From Oscillospiraceae bacterium (lineage in GTDB: Bacteria > Bacillota > Clostridia > Oscillospirales > Ruminococcaceae), in the NCBI GenBank assembly GCA_021200565.1, contig JAJQGJ010000017.1, forward strand, positions 154,382 through 218,381: a stretch of 64,000 nt of DNA, read 5' to 3'. The number at the start of each line of letters is the position of its first letter. The first letter of the stretch is position 1. Below the pieces are notes generated by a model, which saw only the letters and a program-made list of their open reading frames with translations, did no database searches and was not told the origin of the DNA. Shown piece after piece: positions 32,782 through 41,162 of this stretch. The position numbers and the translations under genes were made by a program.

Positions 32782-33759
32782 CTACTTATTTGAGTGTGAC
32801 TGAGAAAGAGTAAAGCTGTCGAACTCGTTTAGATCGAATGAACTGTCTTTAGACTTTCTCTCGCTTTGAGTATTTGTAGATTTAGTCCTGTTTACTTCGT
32901 CAGCTTCGAGCATTTCACGAGTGAAGATTCTCTTTTCAGCCCACGACTGTAAAATCTTATTTATGTATGGGAAAGAGAGCTTGTTGGTCTGGTTTACGCA
33001 CCTTTCACGGGCTTCTGCAATCATTTCAACACTGAATCCCATCTCCTGCCAGGATGAGATATATTGAGATTGCTTTGCAGTTGGCTTGGTTTCGAGATAC
33101 ATAGCACGTCTGACCTCGTTCTCGAAGCTATGATATTCCGTTCTGCGCTTGATTTCCGCATCAATTTCGAAAAATCCGCTGATGCCATTCTGGAAAAGCT
33201 CTGTCGCAAAATTTTCGATGGCTTTTGCGGAGGTCTTCCCACAGTCTCGACAATATTCGAGCATCAGTATAATCGATTGCGTGTCGAATCCGTAGTAATC
33301 CCGGAGATTTATAAGCAGCTCCTGCTCAGCGTGTTTAAGTAGCCTTCCAACGGTTCTCTCAGCCTCTGAGAAAAGCTCACGCAGAGATTCGTCGGTGTCA
33401 ATCATATCGGAAATGCTCTTCGGAGTGTAGCTGAGGCGGACTTTTACGTCAGAAACAGCTGCAGGCTTTACTTCCATGGTTTTCTTTTCAACAGGCTCGA
33501 TACTTGTGCTTTCGTCTTCTATTACGCCAAGCTCTTTCCAGAAAATGACGGCGTCATCGAATGCAGCATCTTTGATTCCGAGCTTCTTGCAGATCTGGGA
33601 TTTGTCGATTTCGTCCGATTCATCACACATCAGGTAGAGTATCAGCTTAAGTGCAGGTTCATTAGCAACACGAATATAATCGTCAACGACTGCACATGGA
33701 ACAGAAAAGAACCTTTTCCACCTAGAATTATTGAGTTTTAGAGATACCTTTTCAGCCAT
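32782..33759 (-). CDS. DnaD domain primosome protein
   Basis: A 325-residue protein. The N-terminal winged-helix-like region (about 10-85, FSVPCAVVDDYIRVANEPALKL) resembles DnaD/DnaB N-domains. A C-terminal DnaB_2/DnaD domain follows near 120-190 (RTVGRLLKHAEQELLINLRDYYGF, MILMLEYCRDCGKTSAKAIENFA). This is the primosome family that works with the helicase loader, encoded just downstream. The tail is Ser/Asn-rich. The start ATG 33759 has a GAGG upstream. Confidence 0.88.
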   Translation of the reverse strand: MAEKVSLKLNNSRWKRFFSVPCAVVDDYIRVANEPALKLILYLMCDESDEIDKSQICKKLGIKDAAFDDAVIFWKELGVIEDESTSIEPVEKKTMEVKPAAVSDVKVRLSYTPKSISDMIDTDESLRELFSEAERTVGRLLKHAEQELLINLRDYYGFDTQSIILMLEYCRDCGKTSAKAIENFATELFQNGISGFFEIDAEIKRRTEYHSFENEVRRAMYLETKPTAKQSQYISSWQEMGFSVEMIAEARERCVNQTNKLSFPYINKILQSWAEKRIFTREMLEADEVNRTKSTNTQSERKSKDSSFDLNEFDSFTLSQSHSNK

Positions 33760-33796
33760 TATTACGCCTCATTCGACATTTGATTTTGATACAGAC

Positions 33797-33825
33797 ATTA
33801 TATCACGGTTTTCAGGTGAAATCAA
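33797..33825 (-). promoter_or_regulatory. Promoter of the dnaD-dnaI operon
   Basis: On the - strand, TTGATT (complement of 33820-33825), 17 bp, TATAAT (complement of 33797-33802). A perfect Spo0A box (TGTCGAA, complement of 33772-33778) lies about 20 bp downstream of the -10, in the transcribed leader. Confidence 0.75.
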
Positions 33826-33903
33826 CTATACCGAGCGCATAATTTCTTATGAGATATTTTTTATTATTCTATAGACAAAATTTTATGAGTAGCTGTATGA
33901 CGA

Positions 33904-33932
33904 TTTACATTTGTTTGCGCATATGTTAAAAT
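33904..33932 (+). promoter_or_regulatory. Promoter of the GH30 cluster with extended -10
   Basis: TTTACA (33904-33909), 17 bp, TAAAAT (33927-33932) with TGT before it. Confidence 0.7.
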
Positions 33933-33966
33933 AGACATAAGTCGGTTGAAAGGATGAGTTTATATT

Positions 33967-35685
33967 ATGAAATTTTACAGTCGCTTTGTAGCATTACTCA
34001 CGGCTTTTGTCTTGACCGTTACCATGTTTGCCGGATGTGCGAACACTGCCGGTAAAGATGCTTCCGGATCGTCAGTCGTCACTTCAGATGCAGAGGTAAT
34101 TGAAGAGATTGTTGGAGTTACTACCGAAGTTACCACCGAAGAAGTCAAAACTCCCGAGGCTGTTACGACAACTGAAGAGACTACAACTACTGTAGAAACT
34201 ACAACCGCTGAGGTTACAACGACTACTGAGAAAACAACAGCTCCCGTCACTTCGGCTACTACATCAGCAACCACCGTTACAACTACTGCAGCTACTACTG
34301 TTACTACCACTACAGCCGCTACAACCACCACTGTAACGACAACGACGGCAGCTACTACTTCAGCGACAACTGCCGCAACCACGGCTGCAACAACTGCCGC
34401 CACGACAGCCTCAACAGTCGCTTCCACTTCAAGCGATGACATCCGTGATGACGAATTATTCACGCCAAATTACGCCGGAACGTCTTCTTCAAATGTTGTC
34501 ACTGTTTCGGCAAGAACAGAATATCAGACAATTATCGGATTCGGCGGAATGAATTATCCCGCATGGAATGCCGCAGGTGACCTCACGGCGTCTGAAAGGG
34601 AGACAGTTTTCGGAAATGATGAGGACGATTTAGGATTTACGATTTTAAGAATACATATTGATCCTGTCAAGAGCAACTGGTCAAAGGAAGTTGCCACAGC
34701 AAAGGCGGCGTATGAGAGCGGAGCGCTTGTTATAGCATCCGTGTGGAGCGCACCGAGCAGTATGCTTGAGAACTTTACGAAATCCGGTGATTCCGATGCG
34801 TTGAGAGTCAAGTATTCCTGCTATGCAGATTATGCCGAGTATATCAACGATTTCGTCGAGTATATGGAAAAACAGGGGGTAGAAATCTATGCGGTTTCGT
34901 TCCAGAATGAGCCCGACTATGCATCGGAATGGGTATGGTGGACTACTGATGAGATTATAGACTTTATCGTCAATTATTCTGATGCCATTGACTGTAAGCT
35001 TATGACTCCGGAATCTTTCCAGTACAGAAAAGATTTCTACAATGCGATTTTAAATAACTCTGCAGCTTTGAAGAGAATTGATATATTTGCTACACACTTG
35101 TATGGAACATCGCTTTCCGACTACAGCTACTCTCTGTTTGAAAGCAAAGGTACCGACAAAGAGCTCTGGATGACAGAGATTATTGAACCATCAGGCACAA
35201 ACAACAACCAATACGACGCTAACGACTGGGATTATGCTATAGGTGTCGCAGAGAGCGTGCATAACTCACTTGTCAAGGGCAATTTCCAGGCGTACCTTTG
35301 GTGGTACATCAAGAGGTATTATGGACCGTTGGGAGAGGATGGAGAAATCACCAAGCGCGGCTATTGCATGGCTCAGTATTCAAAGTTTGTCCGTCCGGGA
35401 TATGTGAGGGTCTCCGCTACAGAGACTCCTGCGACAGGGGTAAGCGTGTCGGCTTACAAGAGTGACGGCAAGCTTGTCATAGTTGCTATCAACGATTCAA
35501 GCAAAAAGTATGCTCAGACATTCACCCTGAATGGTCTGGACTTTGATATAGGATATATTGAAGCATATACAACCAATGAAAACGTAAGTCTTGAGCGAAC
35601 AGGGAACATCACCTACAGTGGAAAGATGTTTGGATATGTTCTTGGTGCCTACAGTGTTACAACGTTCGTAATTTCAGAATACTGA
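33967..35685 (+). CDS. GH30 glucuronoxylanase lipoprotein (subfamily 8-like) with long Thr-rich linker
   Basis: A surface lipoprotein (lipobox MFAGC, Cys24) with a roughly 100-residue Thr/Ala/Val-rich linker (about 52-152) and a GH30 domain (about 178-572). The catalytic acid/base is E315 in SFQNEPDY and the nucleophile E404 in LWMTEI. R450, in WWYIKRYYGPLGEDG, matches the arginine that GH30_8 enzymes use to recognise the 4-O-methylglucuronic acid branch. The protein probably cuts glucuronoxylan next to glucuronosyl side chains. The C-terminal beta-sandwich typical of the family is present. The linker should hold the catalytic domain away from the membrane. The next gene is a close paralogue without the linker. 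Confidence 0.88.
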   Translation: MKFYSRFVALLTAFVLTVTMFAGCANTAGKDASGSSVVTSDAEVIEEIVGVTTEVTTEEVKTPEAVTTTEETTTTVETTTAEVTTTTEKTTAPVTSATTSATTVTTTAATTVTTTTAATTTTVTTTTAATTSATTAATTAATTAATTASTVASTSSDDIRDDELFTPNYAGTSSSNVVTVSARTEYQTIIGFGGMNYPAWNAAGDLTASERETVFGNDEDDLGFTILRIHIDPVKSNWSKEVATAKAAYESGALVIASVWSAPSSMLENFTKSGDSDALRVKYSCYADYAEYINDFVEYMEKQGVEIYAVSFQNEPDYASEWVWWTTDEIIDFIVNYSDAIDCKLMTPESFQYRKDFYNAILNNSAALKRIDIFATHLYGTSLSDYSYSLFESKGTDKELWMTEIIEPSGTNNNQYDANDWDYAIGVAESVHNSLVKGNFQAYLWWYIKRYYGPLGEDGEITKRGYCMAQYSKFVRPGYVRVSATETPATGVSVSAYKSDGKLVIVAINDSSKKYAQTFTLNGLDFDIGYIEAYTTNENVSLERTGNITYSGKMFGYVLGAYSVTTFVISEY

Positions 35686-35704
35686 TTTATCTTGGAGGAT
35701 GAAT

Positions 35705-37036
35705 ATGAAACAAATTCTTAAAAAGACACTTTGCCTTACTCTCACAGTTTTGATGCTTCTGCCTCTTGTTTCTTGTGGAAATACTGCTGGGGAAGAAGCC
35801 ACAAAGATTCGTGATGATGAGCTTTTTACACCTGATTATACCGACACAGTTGAATCAGAAACCATTGAGATTTCAGCGAGCACAGAATATCAGACAATCA
35901 TAGGATTCGGCGGCACAAACTTCCCAGTCTGGGCTGGGGATTTAACCGAAGAAGAGCGACAGACTGCCTATGGCAACGGCGAAGGAGAACTCGGATTCAC
36001 AATCCTGAGACTTCACATTGATCCTGACAGCGAAAGATGGGCTGATGACCTTGAAACTGCAAAGGTAGCTCAGGATGCTGGAGCTACAATAATGGCTTCT
36101 CCGTGGACTGCTCCAGATGACATGATGGAGAGCTATGAAAAAGCCGGCGAGGACAACCCAATCAGAATCAAGCATGATAAATATGCTGAATATGCCGAGC
36201 ATCTCAATGACTATGTAACTTTCATGAAAGAGAACGGCATAGAAATCTACGCTATATCATTCCAGAACGAGCCTGACTTGTCCAACTCCGGCTGGGTATC
36301 ATGGACTACAGAAGAGATTATGGATTTTATTCTCAACTACTCTGATGTTATTGACTGTAAGCTGATGACGCCAGAATCGTATAACTATGACAAAGAGTAC
36401 TACGATGCAATTCTAAATGACGAAGAGGCTCTTGAGAAGATAGATATATTTGCAACTCACCTTTATGGTACAAAGGTATCTGATTTCAGCTATCCGCTTT
36501 TTGAGGAGCTTGGCAAGGGCAAGGAACTTTGGGTTACAGAAATGATATACCCTAATTCAACTTCAATAGCTGATAAATGGCCTGAAGCTCTGGAAACAGC
36601 AGAGCATATTTCTGATGCACTGACAGTGGGAAATATGCAGGCTTATGTCTGGTGGTATATCAGCAGGTTCTACGGTCCTATCGACGAGTATGGCGATGTA
36701 ACCAAACGCGGCTACTGCATGGCACAGTTTTCAAAGTATGTCAGACCTGGTTATGTGAGAATCGACGCTACAGAAGAGCCGGCAGAGGGGGTAAGCGTCT
36801 CTGCATTCAAGACGGATGATGAGATAGTTATAGTAGTGATTAATAATTCTGAGAACGATTATGAACAGCAGTTCAGCCTGAGTGACATGAGCTTTGATAT
36901 AGGTTATATTGAAGCTTACACAACCAGTAAAACCAAAAGTCTTGCAAGAACGGGCAACATTTCTTATAGCGAAAACAGTTTCGGATATGTCCTTGACTCT
37001 TATAGCATCACAACTTTTGTAGTATCACAGAGTTAA
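35705..37036 (+). CDS. GH30 glucuronoxylanase lipoprotein (subfamily 8-like), tandem paralogue
   Basis: A 443-residue lipoprotein (lipobox LVSC, Cys24) starting at ATG 35705. GGAGG at 35694-35698 is 6 bases away, whereas the earlier ATG 35699 abuts the SD. The mature protein begins almost at once with IRDDELFTPDYTDT, closely matching the first enzyme after its linker. Catalytic residues E189 (SFQNEPDL) and E279 (LWVTEM) and the specificity Arg321 (WWYISRFYGP) are conserved. It lies 19 bp after the first gene, so this is a tandem duplication in an operon. The two differ mainly in the stalk, which suggests action at different distances from the membrane. Confidence 0.88.
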   Translation: MKQILKKTLCLTLTVLMLLPLVSCGNTAGEEATKIRDDELFTPDYTDTVESETIEISASTEYQTIIGFGGTNFPVWAGDLTEEERQTAYGNGEGELGFTILRLHIDPDSERWADDLETAKVAQDAGATIMASPWTAPDDMMESYEKAGEDNPIRIKHDKYAEYAEHLNDYVTFMKENGIEIYAISFQNEPDLSNSGWVSWTTEEIMDFILNYSDVIDCKLMTPESYNYDKEYYDAILNDEEALEKIDIFATHLYGTKVSDFSYPLFEELGKGKELWVTEMIYPNSTSIADKWPEALETAEHISDALTVGNMQAYVWWYISRFYGPIDEYGDVTKRGYCMAQFSKYVRPGYVRIDATEEPAEGVSVSAFKTDDEIVIVVINNSENDYEQQFSLSDMSFDIGYIEAYTTSKTKSLARTGNISYSENSFGYVLDSYSITTFVVSQS

Positions 37037-37054
37037 AATTTTCTTGAATAACGA

Positions 37055-37083
37055 TTGACCTTCCGCTCGGAATGTGCTATTAT
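37055..37083 (+). promoter_or_regulatory. Promoter of galE with extended -10
   Basis: TTGACC (37055-37060), 17 bp, TATTAT (37078-37083) preceded by TGC. Confidence 0.7.
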
Positions 37084-37118
37084 ATAAGCATAAATATGAG
37101 TAGGGAGGTCTATTTTCT

Positions 37119-38150
37119 ATGTCAATTTTGGTTTCGGGAGGAGCCGGTTACATCGGTTCACATACAGTTCTGACTCTTTTGGAAAAAGGCTATGATGTTG
37201 TTGTCTTTGATAATCTTGCAAATTCAAGCGAAGAGTCGCTCAAAAGGGTTGAAAAGATAACCGGTAAGTCGGTCAAATTCTATAAGGCGGATATGCTTGA
37301 TCGCTCAGCAATGGACAAAATCCTTGATGAGAATCCGGACATAACAGCTCTTATCCATTTTGCGGGACTCAAGGCGGTTGGCGAATCTGTTGAAAAGCCG
37401 CTTGAGTATTATAAGAATAATATTGGTGGAACTTTGACTCTTCTTGAGAGCATGAAGGCTCATGGCGTTAAAAATATCATATTCAGCTCTTCAGCTACTG
37501 TCTACGGTGCACCGGAAAGAGTTCCGATTACTGAGGATTGCCCCAAGGGAACCTGCACTAATCCCTATGGCTGGACAAAGAGCATGATTGAGCAGATTCT
37601 GACAGATATTCACACAGCAGATAACGAGTGGAATGTAATTTTGCTCAGATACTTCAACCCGATAGGTGCGCATCCCTCAGGTCTCATTGGTGAGGACCCT
37701 CAGGGAATTCCGAATAATCTGGTTCCGTACATTGCACAGGTTGCAGTTGGAAGAAGAGATCATCTCAATGTCTGGGGAAATGATTATAAGACTCATGACG
37801 GCACCGGAGTCCGTGACTATATCCATGTTTGCGATCTTGCTGACGGTCACGTCAAAGCTCTCGAAAAGATTGACGAATCTAAGAACGGCGGAGTTTACAT
37901 ATATAATCTCGGGACTGGAATAGGATATTCTGTTCTTGATGTTGTGAAAGCCTATGAGAAAGCTTGCGGCAAGGAGATTCCTTATGTAATCGGTCCGAGA
38001 CGTGCGGGAGATCTCGATGAAAACTATTCTGATCCGACTCTTGCAGAAAAGGAGCTTCATTGGAAAGCTGTTTATGGCATCGACGACATGTGCAGGGATT
38101 CCTGGAACTGGCAGAAGAATAATCCATATGGTTATAACGGAAGCTGCTGA
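37119..38150 (+). CDS. galE: UDP-glucose 4-epimerase
   Basis: Short-chain dehydrogenase-type epimerase interconverting UDP-glucose and UDP-galactose with bound NAD. The nucleotide-binding motif is GGAGYIGSH at the N-terminus, and the catalytic pair Y-x-x-x-K is in [34 protein letters not shown] and [14 protein letters not shown] complete the GalE signature. At 343 residues it is of normal length. It sits among GH30 genes but has its own promoter, so a link to hemicellulose use or surface-glycan synthesis is only suggested. Confidence 0.95.
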   Translation: MSILVSGGAGYIGSHTVLTLLEKGYDVVVFDNLANSSEESLKRVEKITGKSVKFYKADMLDRSAMDKILDENPDITALIHFAGLKAVGESVEKPLEYYKNNIGGTLTLLESMKAHGVKNIIFSSSATVYGAPERVPITEDCPKGTCTNPYGWTKSMIEQILTDIHTADNEWNVILLRYFNPIGAHPSGLIGEDPQGIPNNLVPYIAQVAVGRRDHLNVWGNDYKTHDGTGVRDYIHVCDLADGHVKALEKIDESKNGGVYIYNLGTGIGYSVLDVVKAYEKACGKEIPYVIGPRRAGDLDENYSDPTLAEKELHWKAVYGIDDMCRDSWNWQKNNPYGYNGSC

Positions 38151-38192
38151 AGCAACCTGGTTATAAATACTTGGAACTGATAGGTGAACATT

Positions 38193-40055
38193 ATGAAGAA
38201 AACTAAGAGCGTTTTGCTCAGAACACTTGGAGTTCTGGTGTGTGCGGTGCTTTTTGCCACATCGCTGAGCATTACCTCGTTTGCAGCAACTGAATTCAGC
38301 TTCACTGTGTTTTCCGGTGAAGAAAAGATTGACGGATGGTATCCTTCGTTCATAACAAGTTGGATTGATTCTGACCTGATGAGCGGATTTATTGATGCCA
38401 TCAGCCATTCCGGTGCAACGATAGAGGTCACCTACACTGGCACTGCCGATATTTCGCTCCTTTTGCAGAGTGGTGATTACGGCGGAGGTCAGTATCCGTG
38501 GGCAAGCTATTCGACTCATACTACAACTACAAGCAGCGGCAAGAAAGTGGCGTCATTCTCTGCTGAGAAGTTAATCAGTGCCTATACCGCAAAAACTCAC
38601 CCGGAAACCGGAGAGGCACTCAGTCTTGACAATCTGATGAACTTCGGAATAGGCGGAGAGGGCAATACAATCTACTCGGTAGTTGTCAGGTGGAAGGTCA
38701 GCGGCAGCCCGTCAATAACCTTTGATATTGATACCACATATCAGACTATAGAGGGCTGGGGTGCATCTTACACATGGTATTCCGATTGGTTTGTCCGCAA
38801 TATTCATTCGGAAGAGGTTTATGACTGGATTTTTGAAGATTGCGAATTCAACATTCTCAGATTCAGAGATCTGAATCACGTAGGTGATGAGTATCAGGAT
38901 GCTCTTGACGGCTATGAAACCTATAAAGCTTTCTATGAAGCCGCAATCGAACGGGATATAGAGCCTGTCGTATTGGTTACGAGTTGGGGCGAGTATGACA
39001 GAGACCTGGACTTTGTTCAGTTTGTCAAGTCTGACAGTGACGGCTATTCCTACTACACTCTTGCCAAGGATAAAAACGGCGAGTATATGTATGATGAGTT
39101 GGCAAAGTTCTGCGTCGAATCGGTTCAGCTTTTCCTGGATGCAGGAATTCCTGTTGACTATTTCTCTATTTCAAACGAAACAGAGCTTCAGGGTCTGCAG
39201 CAGGATGAAAAAGGCAATGCAAGAGATAATGCCGGATTCTATTTTGGAGCAGATGAAGACGACTATCACTGCGCATACTGGAAGGCACATTTAGCAGTCT
39301 ATGAGGCATTTCAGGAAGCTTTCGGTGACGATGCACCTGAAATTATGGGCGCAGAGGTAATGGCTGATACTGCAAGCCTCATGGAGGAATATCTTGAACC
39401 TCTTATTGAAGAGAATCCTGACAGCTTTACAACAATAGCACATCATCTCTACGGAAGCGTAAATACTAAGCTCAGCTTTACAGCTGTCAGGGAAGCTTTT
39501 CCTGACTATACTATCTGGCAGACTGAGTGGTATAATAATGACTTACTTGGTCATGCTGACACTATAATCAACGAGCTTAACTATGAAAATATAAGCGCTT
39601 ATCTCTACTGGAACGGGGTTTGGGTTGAAGATGATGGAAACTGTCTGATTCAGGTTGACGGCTGGAGCTCAAGCTCTGACGTTGTGAGACGTGGAAATCA
39701 TTATGTGATGATGCACTTTTCAAAGTTTATCAAGGCTGGGTACACTCGTGTAGAAACGACTCTGAATGCTGCGTATTCAAATGCTACAGCGTTTGTATCT
39801 CCGGAAGGTGATAAGCTTGTACTGGTTCTTGTGAATAGCTCAGAAAATGACGAGAAGCTCAAGCTTAAGCTTGGCGACTATAAGATCAAGTCTGGCAGAA
39901 TCTATCAGTCAATTATAAATACCGAAAACGAGGAAGAGGAAACCGAGCTTAATGAGTATATGCAGAATCTTGGATACCTTAAATACTACAGTATTGAGTC
40001 TCCGGCTAACTCGATTACCACACTCGTTATGAATATTTATCCTGTTTCTGATTGA
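38193..40055 (+). CDS. Secreted GH30-family glycosidase with N-terminal beta-sandwich domain
   Basis: A secreted 620-residue protein. The start is ATG 38193 (AGGTG upstream; GTG 38184 less likely). The signal peptide ends near TSFAA-TE. Residues about 34-172 look like a carbohydrate-binding beta-sandwich ending in a WKVSG linker. The catalytic part (about 176-620) opens with TYQTIEGWGAS, the GH30 N-terminal signature. The clan GH-A acid/base pair is in SISNETEL (E329), where GH30 enzymes usually have QNEP, and the nucleophile is E445 in IWQTEWYN. The C-terminal MMHFSKFIKAGYTRVE matches the GH30 beta-domain. It is much diverged from the two upstream enzymes, so the substrate is open. Confidence 0.78.
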   Translation: MKKTKSVLLRTLGVLVCAVLFATSLSITSFAATEFSFTVFSGEEKIDGWYPSFITSWIDSDLMSGFIDAISHSGATIEVTYTGTADISLLLQSGDYGGGQYPWASYSTHTTTTSSGKKVASFSAEKLISAYTAKTHPETGEALSLDNLMNFGIGGEGNTIYSVVVRWKVSGSPSITFDIDTTYQTIEGWGASYTWYSDWFVRNIHSEEVYDWIFEDCEFNILRFRDLNHVGDEYQDALDGYETYKAFYEAAIERDIEPVVLVTSWGEYDRDLDFVQFVKSDSDGYSYYTLAKDKNGEYMYDELAKFCVESVQLFLDAGIPVDYFSISNETELQGLQQDEKGNARDNAGFYFGADEDDYHCAYWKAHLAVYEAFQEAFGDDAPEIMGAEVMADTASLMEEYLEPLIEENPDSFTTIAHHLYGSVNTKLSFTAVREAFPDYTIWQTEWYNNDLLGHADTIINELNYENISAYLYWNGVWVEDDGNCLIQVDGWSSSSDVVRRGNHYVMMHFSKFIKAGYTRVETTLNAAYSNATAFVSPEGDKLVLVLVNSSENDEKLKLKLGDYKIKSGRIYQSIINTENEEEETELNEYMQNLGYLKYYSIESPANSITTLVMNIYPVSD

Positions 40056-40274
40056 GAAATTCGAAAATTCATGAGCTTTCATATCGGATAAGATCGAAAA
40101 AGTTCATGAAAATGTTACATTTGGTATGCAATATTTTTGCAATTTTTGCATAACGTCAATTTTGGAGCTTTTTGATACAAAAAGATTGTATAAATTGGCA
40201 ATAGTAAATCTCGCAAGAATAATGTATAATATAAGTACTAAGCGGTTTGCTTAACAAAAAGGAGGTTTTTCATT

Positions 40275-40508
40275 ATGAAAAAAATTGTTGCACTTCTTCT
40301 TTCCCTCGTTATGGTTCTTTCCATGCTGACTGTTGCTGCTTTTGCAGAGGAAGGCGAGACTGAGACCGAAGACGATGAGACCATCAGCGTTGATGATACC
40401 GAAGGAACTGAAGAGACCACCGATTCCAACCCGACCACAGGTATAGCACTTGCTGTTCTTCCTATGGTAGTTGCTGCTGCTGGTGTTGTTGCTTCCAAGA
40501 AGCACTAA
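40275..40508 (+). CDS. Miniature sortase-type surface peptide (NPTTG)
   Basis: A 77-residue protein made of a signal peptide (MKKIVALLLSLVMVLSMLTV, cleavage after AAFA), a mature spacer of about 30 acidic Glu/Asp/Thr residues, and a C-terminal sorting-like signal: NPTTG, a hydrophobic stretch and a basic tail KKH. That order fits sortase substrates, and NPxTG variants are common in Clostridia. After cleavage only about 30 residues would remain on the wall. AAGGAGG precedes the ATG, and a strong terminator follows. The 219 bp upstream are AT-rich with only weak promoter-like sequences (for example TTGGCA 40195, 17 bp, AATAAT 40218). An alternative reading is a simple tail-anchored membrane peptide. 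Confidence 0.7.
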   Translation: MKKIVALLLSLVMVLSMLTVAAFAEEGETETEDDETISVDDTEGTEETTDSNPTTGIALAVLPMVVAAAGVVASKKH

Positions 40509-40537
40509 TCTTCACTTAAGAAGTATGTAACGAAGAT

Positions 40538-40560
40538 GCCCCGATTTTCGGGGCGTTTTC
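40538..40560 (+). terminator. Intrinsic terminator
   Basis: GCCCCGA (40538-40544), loop TTT, TCGGGGC (40548-40554), then GTTTTC. Confidence 0.85.
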
Positions 40561-40613
40561 TTGTCTTCGAATAAATTTTAAGTGCTTGCATACATCAAAT
40601 TGAGTGCAATGAC

Positions 40614-40642
40614 TTGTATTTTACAAGGGGTTGTGGTATAAT
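40614..40642 (+). promoter_or_regulatory. Promoter of the ylbF-like/mutSL operon
   Basis: TTGTAT (40614-40619), 17 bp, TATAAT (40637-40642). Confidence 0.6.
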
Positions 40643-40716
40643 ATCTAAGTGCAATCAGTGAAAAGCACAACCAAGAATAGTTATTTATACGATATGTAAT
40701 ACAAGGAGAGTTTACG

Positions 40717-41121
40717 ATGGATGTAATCGAACTTACAAGACAGCTTGGCAAGGCTATCCAGGCTGATGAGAGGTATTCAGATTATATAAGAGCCCGTGTT
40801 GCCAACGACGGTGATGCTGAGCTTCAGAGCATGATAGAAGAGTTTAATCACGGAAGAGCCGTCCTTAACAATGAGGTTTCAAAGCCTTCCCGGGATGAAG
40901 CTAAGATTGAGGAGCTTAAAAGCAGCGTCGGCGAATTATATTCGAAAATAATGTCAAACGAGCATATGATCGCCTATAATGACGCCAAAAGTGAGATGGA
41001 CAACCTTCTCAGGCAAATAACAACCATAATCAGCATGTCTGCAAACGGTGAGGACCCGGATACCTGTGATGCTAATTATGGCTGCACCGGAAATTGCGCT
41101 TCCTGCGGTGGCTGCCACTAA
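40717..41121 (+). CDS. YlbF/YmcA family protein with cysteine-rich tail
   Basis: A 134-residue helical protein of the YlbF/YmcA (RicF/RicA) family: MDVIELTRQLGKAIQADERY and LQSMIEEFN are characteristic. In Bacillus, RicA and RicF form a complex with RicT (YaaT) that binds Fe-S clusters and affects RNase Y processing, biofilm, competence and sporulation. The C-terminus here has six cysteines in 17 residues (CDANYGCTGNCASCGGC), compatible with Fe-S ligation. Placement directly before mutS resembles the ymcA locus of Bacillus. The family is secure, while the RicA versus RicF assignment is inference. Confidence 0.85.
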   Translation: MDVIELTRQLGKAIQADERYSDYIRARVANDGDAELQSMIEEFNHGRAVLNNEVSKPSRDEAKIEELKSSVGELYSKIMSNEHMIAYNDAKSEMDNLLRQITTIISMSANGEDPDTCDANYGCTGNCASCGGCH

Positions 41122-41162
41122 ACGTTTTAAGTAATACAAAGTACAAGAAAGGATGAATAAGT

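Noticed and set aside
34090-34440. Thr/Ala/Val-rich tract as a nucleotide repeat or CRISPR-like array
   Set aside because: It is low-complexity codon repetition of a protein linker (ACN/GCN), without regular repeat and spacer units.
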